DNA from: Pseudobacter sp.
GTDB taxonomy: Bacteria; Bacteroidota; Bacteroidia; Chitinophagales; Chitinophagaceae
Assembly: GCA_017849455.1 (NCBI GenBank)
Contig: JAFIGX010000003.1
Location: 558,001 to 622,000 of the forward strand
Length of the DNA: 64,000 nt
Direction: 5' to 3'
Both the position numbers and the translations under genes were made by a program. The notes under the pieces were generated by a model. It had not been told where the DNA came from, searched no databases, and was given only the letters and a program-made list of their open reading frames with translations. Below, piece by piece: positions 61,297 to 64,000 of this stretch (positions within the stretch are counted from its first letter, which is position 1; each line of letters starts with the position of its first letter).

Positions 61297-61985
61297 ATGG
61301 AACCAGGGTCTTATACGTAGAAGATGAATTATTTCTCGGCAAGATCGTGAAAGAAAGCCTCGAAAGCAGGGGCTTTACGGTGATGATGGAAAGCGATGGT
61401 GGCCAAGTGATCGATGCTTTCAGGCAATCGATGCCCGATGTGTGCGTGCTGGATGTAATGTTGCCCGGCAAAGACGGGTTCTCACTGGCTGAAGAGATCA
61501 GGCAACTCAATGCATCGATCCCTATCATATTCCTGACGGCCAAAACGCAAACGGAAGATCTGTTGAAAGGCTTTTCCTCAGGAGGCAATGATTATATCCG
61601 CAAACCTTTCAGCATGGAAGAGCTGATCGTGCGGATCGAGAACGTACTGAGGCACCGGAAAACCAGCACCCCCGGCACTGCTACGCAGGAATGGATGCCT
61701 GTGGGCGGGTTCCAGTTCCATCATACCAGGCAAACACTTTTATGGAAAGGGGAGGAGCGGCGCCTGTCGTTCCGCGAAACCGAACTATTGAAATTATTGT
61801 ATGAGAACAGGAACAAGATCATCGACCGCAAGGAAATACTCAATCTGCTCTGGGGCAATGATTCATTCTTCAACTCCCGCAACCTCGACGTATATATTAC
61901 CAAACTGAGAAGTTATCTCCGTGAAGACGGATCCATCGAGATCATCACTATCAAAGGGATCGGGTATCGTTTTGCGGTGGATTGA
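61293..61985 (+). CDS. OmpR/PhoB-family response regulator
   Basis: 230 residues. Receiver: ARVLYVEDE-like start (RVLYVEDELFL), phosphoacceptor Asp54 in VCVLDVMLPGKDG, Thr in FLTAKT and Lys in YIRKPF. The C-terminal winged helix has LSFRETELLKLLYENRNKI, RKEILNLLWG, FNSRNLDVYITKLRSYLRED and IKGIGYRF. It is the partner of the kinase whose gene it overlaps by 4 bases. Confidence 0.96.
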   Translation: MNGTRVLYVEDELFLGKIVKESLESRGFTVMMESDGGQVIDAFRQSMPDVCVLDVMLPGKDGFSLAEEIRQLNASIPIIFLTAKTQTEDLLKGFSSGGNDYIRKPFSMEELIVRIENVLRHRKTSTPGTATQEWMPVGGFQFHHTRQTLLWKGEERRLSFRETELLKLLYENRNKIIDRKEILNLLWGNDSFFNSRNLDVYITKLRSYLREDGSIEIITIKGIGYRFAVD

Positions 61986-62153
61986 CAGGTGCGGATATCC
62001 ATGATCAATTGAACAGGTATTTGTTGAAAAATCACCCCCTGTCATATATAAATAAGGTGTACCTTTCCGATTGACTCTTCATTGAACTTTTCCTTCAAGA
62101 TCCCTTCTGATTGGTTTGCTGGTACCTTATTTTGTGTAAAGTCAAATATACCT

Positions 62154-64000
62154 ATGTCCTGGTCTGTCCTCTTTCGAACTGCCCTGGTGCTTATCCTCGC
62201 ATTGATCATTGGCCTGGTAATCAGGTCCTACACTGCGCATCGTACCAGTGCCAACAGTCTGCTGCAGGCAGTAGACACGCTCAAGCACGACAATCCCGCA
62301 CTTCACCTGATGGATTCTGCCCTGGTCACGCTTAATGAAGCGGAGAGTAATTTCAGGTTGTATACGGCTATTTATGATCGCAACTACCTGAAAGTATTCG
62401 GCGACCAGATGAACACGGTATCGGAACTCCTCGATTCTGCCGGAAAGCCTGCACCGGGCAGCCCCCACCAGTTGGAAAGCCTGGTGAGGCGAAAAAGCGA
62501 TATGGCCGATAAGGTGGCGCAACTCAAAAAAGCCGCAGATAGTATGCTGGTGCGCTCGCTCCGCGATGATATGCTCAACCGGATGCTTCAGTCCATCCCT
62601 CCTTACGATGCCAGCAAATTCAAAAAAGAAGAGATAATACGGGATACCGTCACGACGGGTGGGGCCGCTCCTGCCAAAAAAGGGCTCTTCAAAAGATTGG
62701 GCAATGCCATCGCCAATAAAAAGGATACGGTGAACTCTCAAATGGTCATTACCGTCAGAACAAAGGACGGAAGTTCGCTCACGATGCAGGAATACGAAGC
62801 CCGGCAATTGCGGAATTTACTGGCTGATGTAAACAAATATTATAAAGGCGTCCTTCGCAGACAACTGGAAGGAAGGATGCAGATCAACTCTACGGAACAT
62901 TTACTGGCAGGCACCAATCTTTCCCTGCTGCATGACCTGAAAGACCTGATCGAAGAAACAAAAACCCAGGTGCGGCTGGATGAAACGGCGCATAAATTGA
63001 GTGCCGGTCGTGTTGCCAACGATAGTATTGGCGATATGAAGCTATACGTGATCCTTTTCCTGCTGGGTATTGCAGCATTGATAGCCCTCCTGCTCGGCGC
63101 CTGGTACAAGAACAGGCAATATGCAGGCCAGCTCCAACTGGAAAGTGAGAAAGCGCTGGAAACAGCCCGTGCCAGGACCGTGTTCATGAACAATATGAGC
63201 CACGAGATCAGGACCCCTCTGAACTCCATCATAGGTTTCAGTGAACAATTGGAGCATACGCCATTGAACAATGAACAGCGCGATATGCTGAACGCCATCG
63301 ACGTTTCTTCCGATATGTTGATGCAGGTGGTGAACGATGTCCTTGATTTTTCGAAGCTGGAAAGCGACTATATCGTAATCCAGAAAAAACCGTTCAACCT
63401 GTACCAGACTATCGGGGAAGTGGCCAGTACCATGCGTATCCAGGCTGCCCGCAAACAACTGGCATTCCAGTTGAATTTTGTGGGTGATCAGCAGCAACAG
63501 GTCCTGGGTGATGCTTTCCGCCTCAAGCAGGTTTTGGTGAACCTGATCAGCAATGCCATCAAGTATACGGAAAAAGGCAGTGTAACGGTGACGGCTACCC
63601 TGAAAAATAAAAAAGACGATCAGGCAGAGATGGTCGTGTCGGTGCAGGATACCGGCCCAGGGATCAAGGCAGACATGCTCCCTAAAATTTTTGAACGCTA
63701 TTACCAGGCAAGATCGGCCCGTCTTACCAGCAAGGGGACCGGCCTGGGCCTCGCGATCTCCCGGCGCCTGGTAGACCTGCATGGCGGCGAGATCAAAGTG
63801 GAGAGTGAAGTAGGGAAAGGCTCGGTATTCACCTGCATGATCCCCTATCAATTGGTAAGTGAATCACAATCGGCCGGGTTGGCGCACCAAAATACATTGC
63901 AGGAGCCGGGCAGTAATATGGAAGGATTGAATGTGCTGGTGGCCGATGACCAGGAGATGAACCTGCTCCTGCTCAAAATGTTGCTGACACGCTGGAAATG
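62154..64000 (+). CDS. Hybrid sensor histidine kinase, C-terminus beyond window
   Basis: 615 codons are visible from ATG 62154 (MSWSVLFRTALVLILALIIGLV). One N-terminal membrane helix, a periplasmic helical region of about 270 residues, and a second helix (LYVILFLLGIAALIALLLGAWY). HisKA with His350 in NMSHEIRTPLNSIIGFS, HATPase (NLISNAIKYTEKG, DTGPGIKADML, GTGLGLAISRRLVDLHGG), then the start of a receiver domain (LNVLVADDQEMNLLLLKML), cut at the window edge. It may also contain an Hpt or second receiver domain. The 168-base gap before it holds no gene. Confidence 0.93.
   Translation, partial: MSWSVLFRTALVLILALIIGLVIRSYTAHRTSANSLLQAVDTLKHDNPALHLMDSALVTLNEAESNFRLYTAIYDRNYLKVFGDQMNTVSELLDSAGKPAPGSPHQLESLVRRKSDMADKVAQLKKAADSMLVRSLRDDMLNRMLQSIPPYDASKFKKEEIIRDTVTTGGAAPAKKGLFKRLGNAIANKKDTVNSQMVITVRTKDGSSLTMQEYEARQLRNLLADVNKYYKGVLRRQLEGRMQINSTEHLLAGTNLSLLHDLKDLIEETKTQVRLDETAHKLSAGRVANDSIGDMKLYVILFLLGIAALIALLLGAWYKNRQYAGQLQLESEKALETARARTVFMNNMSHEIRTPLNSIIGFSEQLEHTPLNNEQRDMLNAIDVSSDMLMQVVNDVLDFSKLESDYIVIQKKPFNLYQTIGEVASTMRIQAARKQLAFQLNFVGDQQQQVLGDAFRLKQVLVNLISNAIKYTEKGSVTVTATLKNKKDDQAEMVVSVQDTGPGIKADMLPKIFERYYQARSARLTSKGTGLGLAISRRLVDLHGGEIKVESEVGKGSVFTCMIPYQLVSESQSAGLAHQNTLQEPGSNMEGLNVLVADDQEMNLLLLKMLLTRWK

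Noticed and set aside
61980..62100. Weak inverted TGACAGG/CCTGTCA pair as a fifth hairpin element
   Set aside because: No octamer tandem units and no 23-base spacer; only a short pair far apart.

Overview
The window looks like chromosomal DNA of a Bacteroidota bacterium, most likely family Chitinophagaceae. The signs are GLPGLI, DUF4249, DUF6443-RHS and TonB-linked outer-membrane barrel proteins, LytTR/LytS two-component pairs, M56/BlaI pairs, a GHL10 glycosidase, Bacteroidota-type -7 promoter boxes (TAnnTTTG) and weak ribosome binding sites. No rRNA, tRNA, CRISPR array or complete insertion sequence was seen. Both ends are cut inside genes: a PIF1-like helicase on the left and a hybrid histidine kinase on the right.

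Layout. 1-7 kb: PIF1-like helicase, an ORF6N-domain protein that carries an exact 31-bp palindrome both in its leader and inside its coding sequence, UvrD/PcrA helicase, and a LytTR regulator/LytS-type kinase pair. 7-9.6 kb: a single REP-associated tyrosine transposase-like gene, an ArsC-like protein, an ECF sigma factor and its overlapping membrane partner. 9.6-18.6 kb: a sugar-oxidation locus arranged as a divergon. The minus strand has Gfo/Idh dehydrogenase, sugar isomerase-like TIM barrel, lipoprotein cytochrome c and two DUF1080 proteins. The plus strand has a TIM barrel, a GMC oxidoreductase and a gluconate-2-dehydrogenase-subunit-3-like protein. Together these fit a periplasmic glycoside 3-dehydrogenase/3-keto-glycoside pathway. 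18.6-31.5 kb: housekeeping and envelope genes (GH25 lysozyme, radical SAM/SPASM, DinB, MarR, GHL10, DegT aminotransferase, rpoN with a PAP2-like membrane protein, L,D-transpeptidase, AI-2E-type permease, MATE). 31.9-36.1 kb: a TetR/thioesterase unit with two matching operators, a PAS histidine kinase and an EamA transporter. 36.4-45.5 kb: a TonB-dependent receptor with a DUF4249 lipoprotein and an unknown protein, a second outer-membrane barrel protein, and an M56 peptidase/BlaI pair. 45.6-56.2 kb: a polymorphic-toxin locus with two large secreted RHS-type proteins, the second ending in an AHH-like nuclease, followed by an AT-rich immunity array with a duplicated antisense immunity gene, an Imm53-like gene and an orphan toxin tip with its putative immunity gene. 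56.2-64 kb: exported endonuclease/phosphatase-fold protein, CsbD-like protein, LLM oxidoreductase, a previously hidden 58-residue membrane protein with a clear terminator, a GLPGLI protein, and two sensor systems.

The most unusual signals outside genes are two. First, a family of four intergenic hairpin elements (10501, 13814, 23899, 36256), each made of two arms of four tandem octamers around a spacer of exactly 23 nt; I do not recognise it as a named element. Second, the ORF6N palindrome, whose two copies are identical exactly to the palindrome boundaries and no further. All family assignments are from reading motifs by eye; no database search was run.
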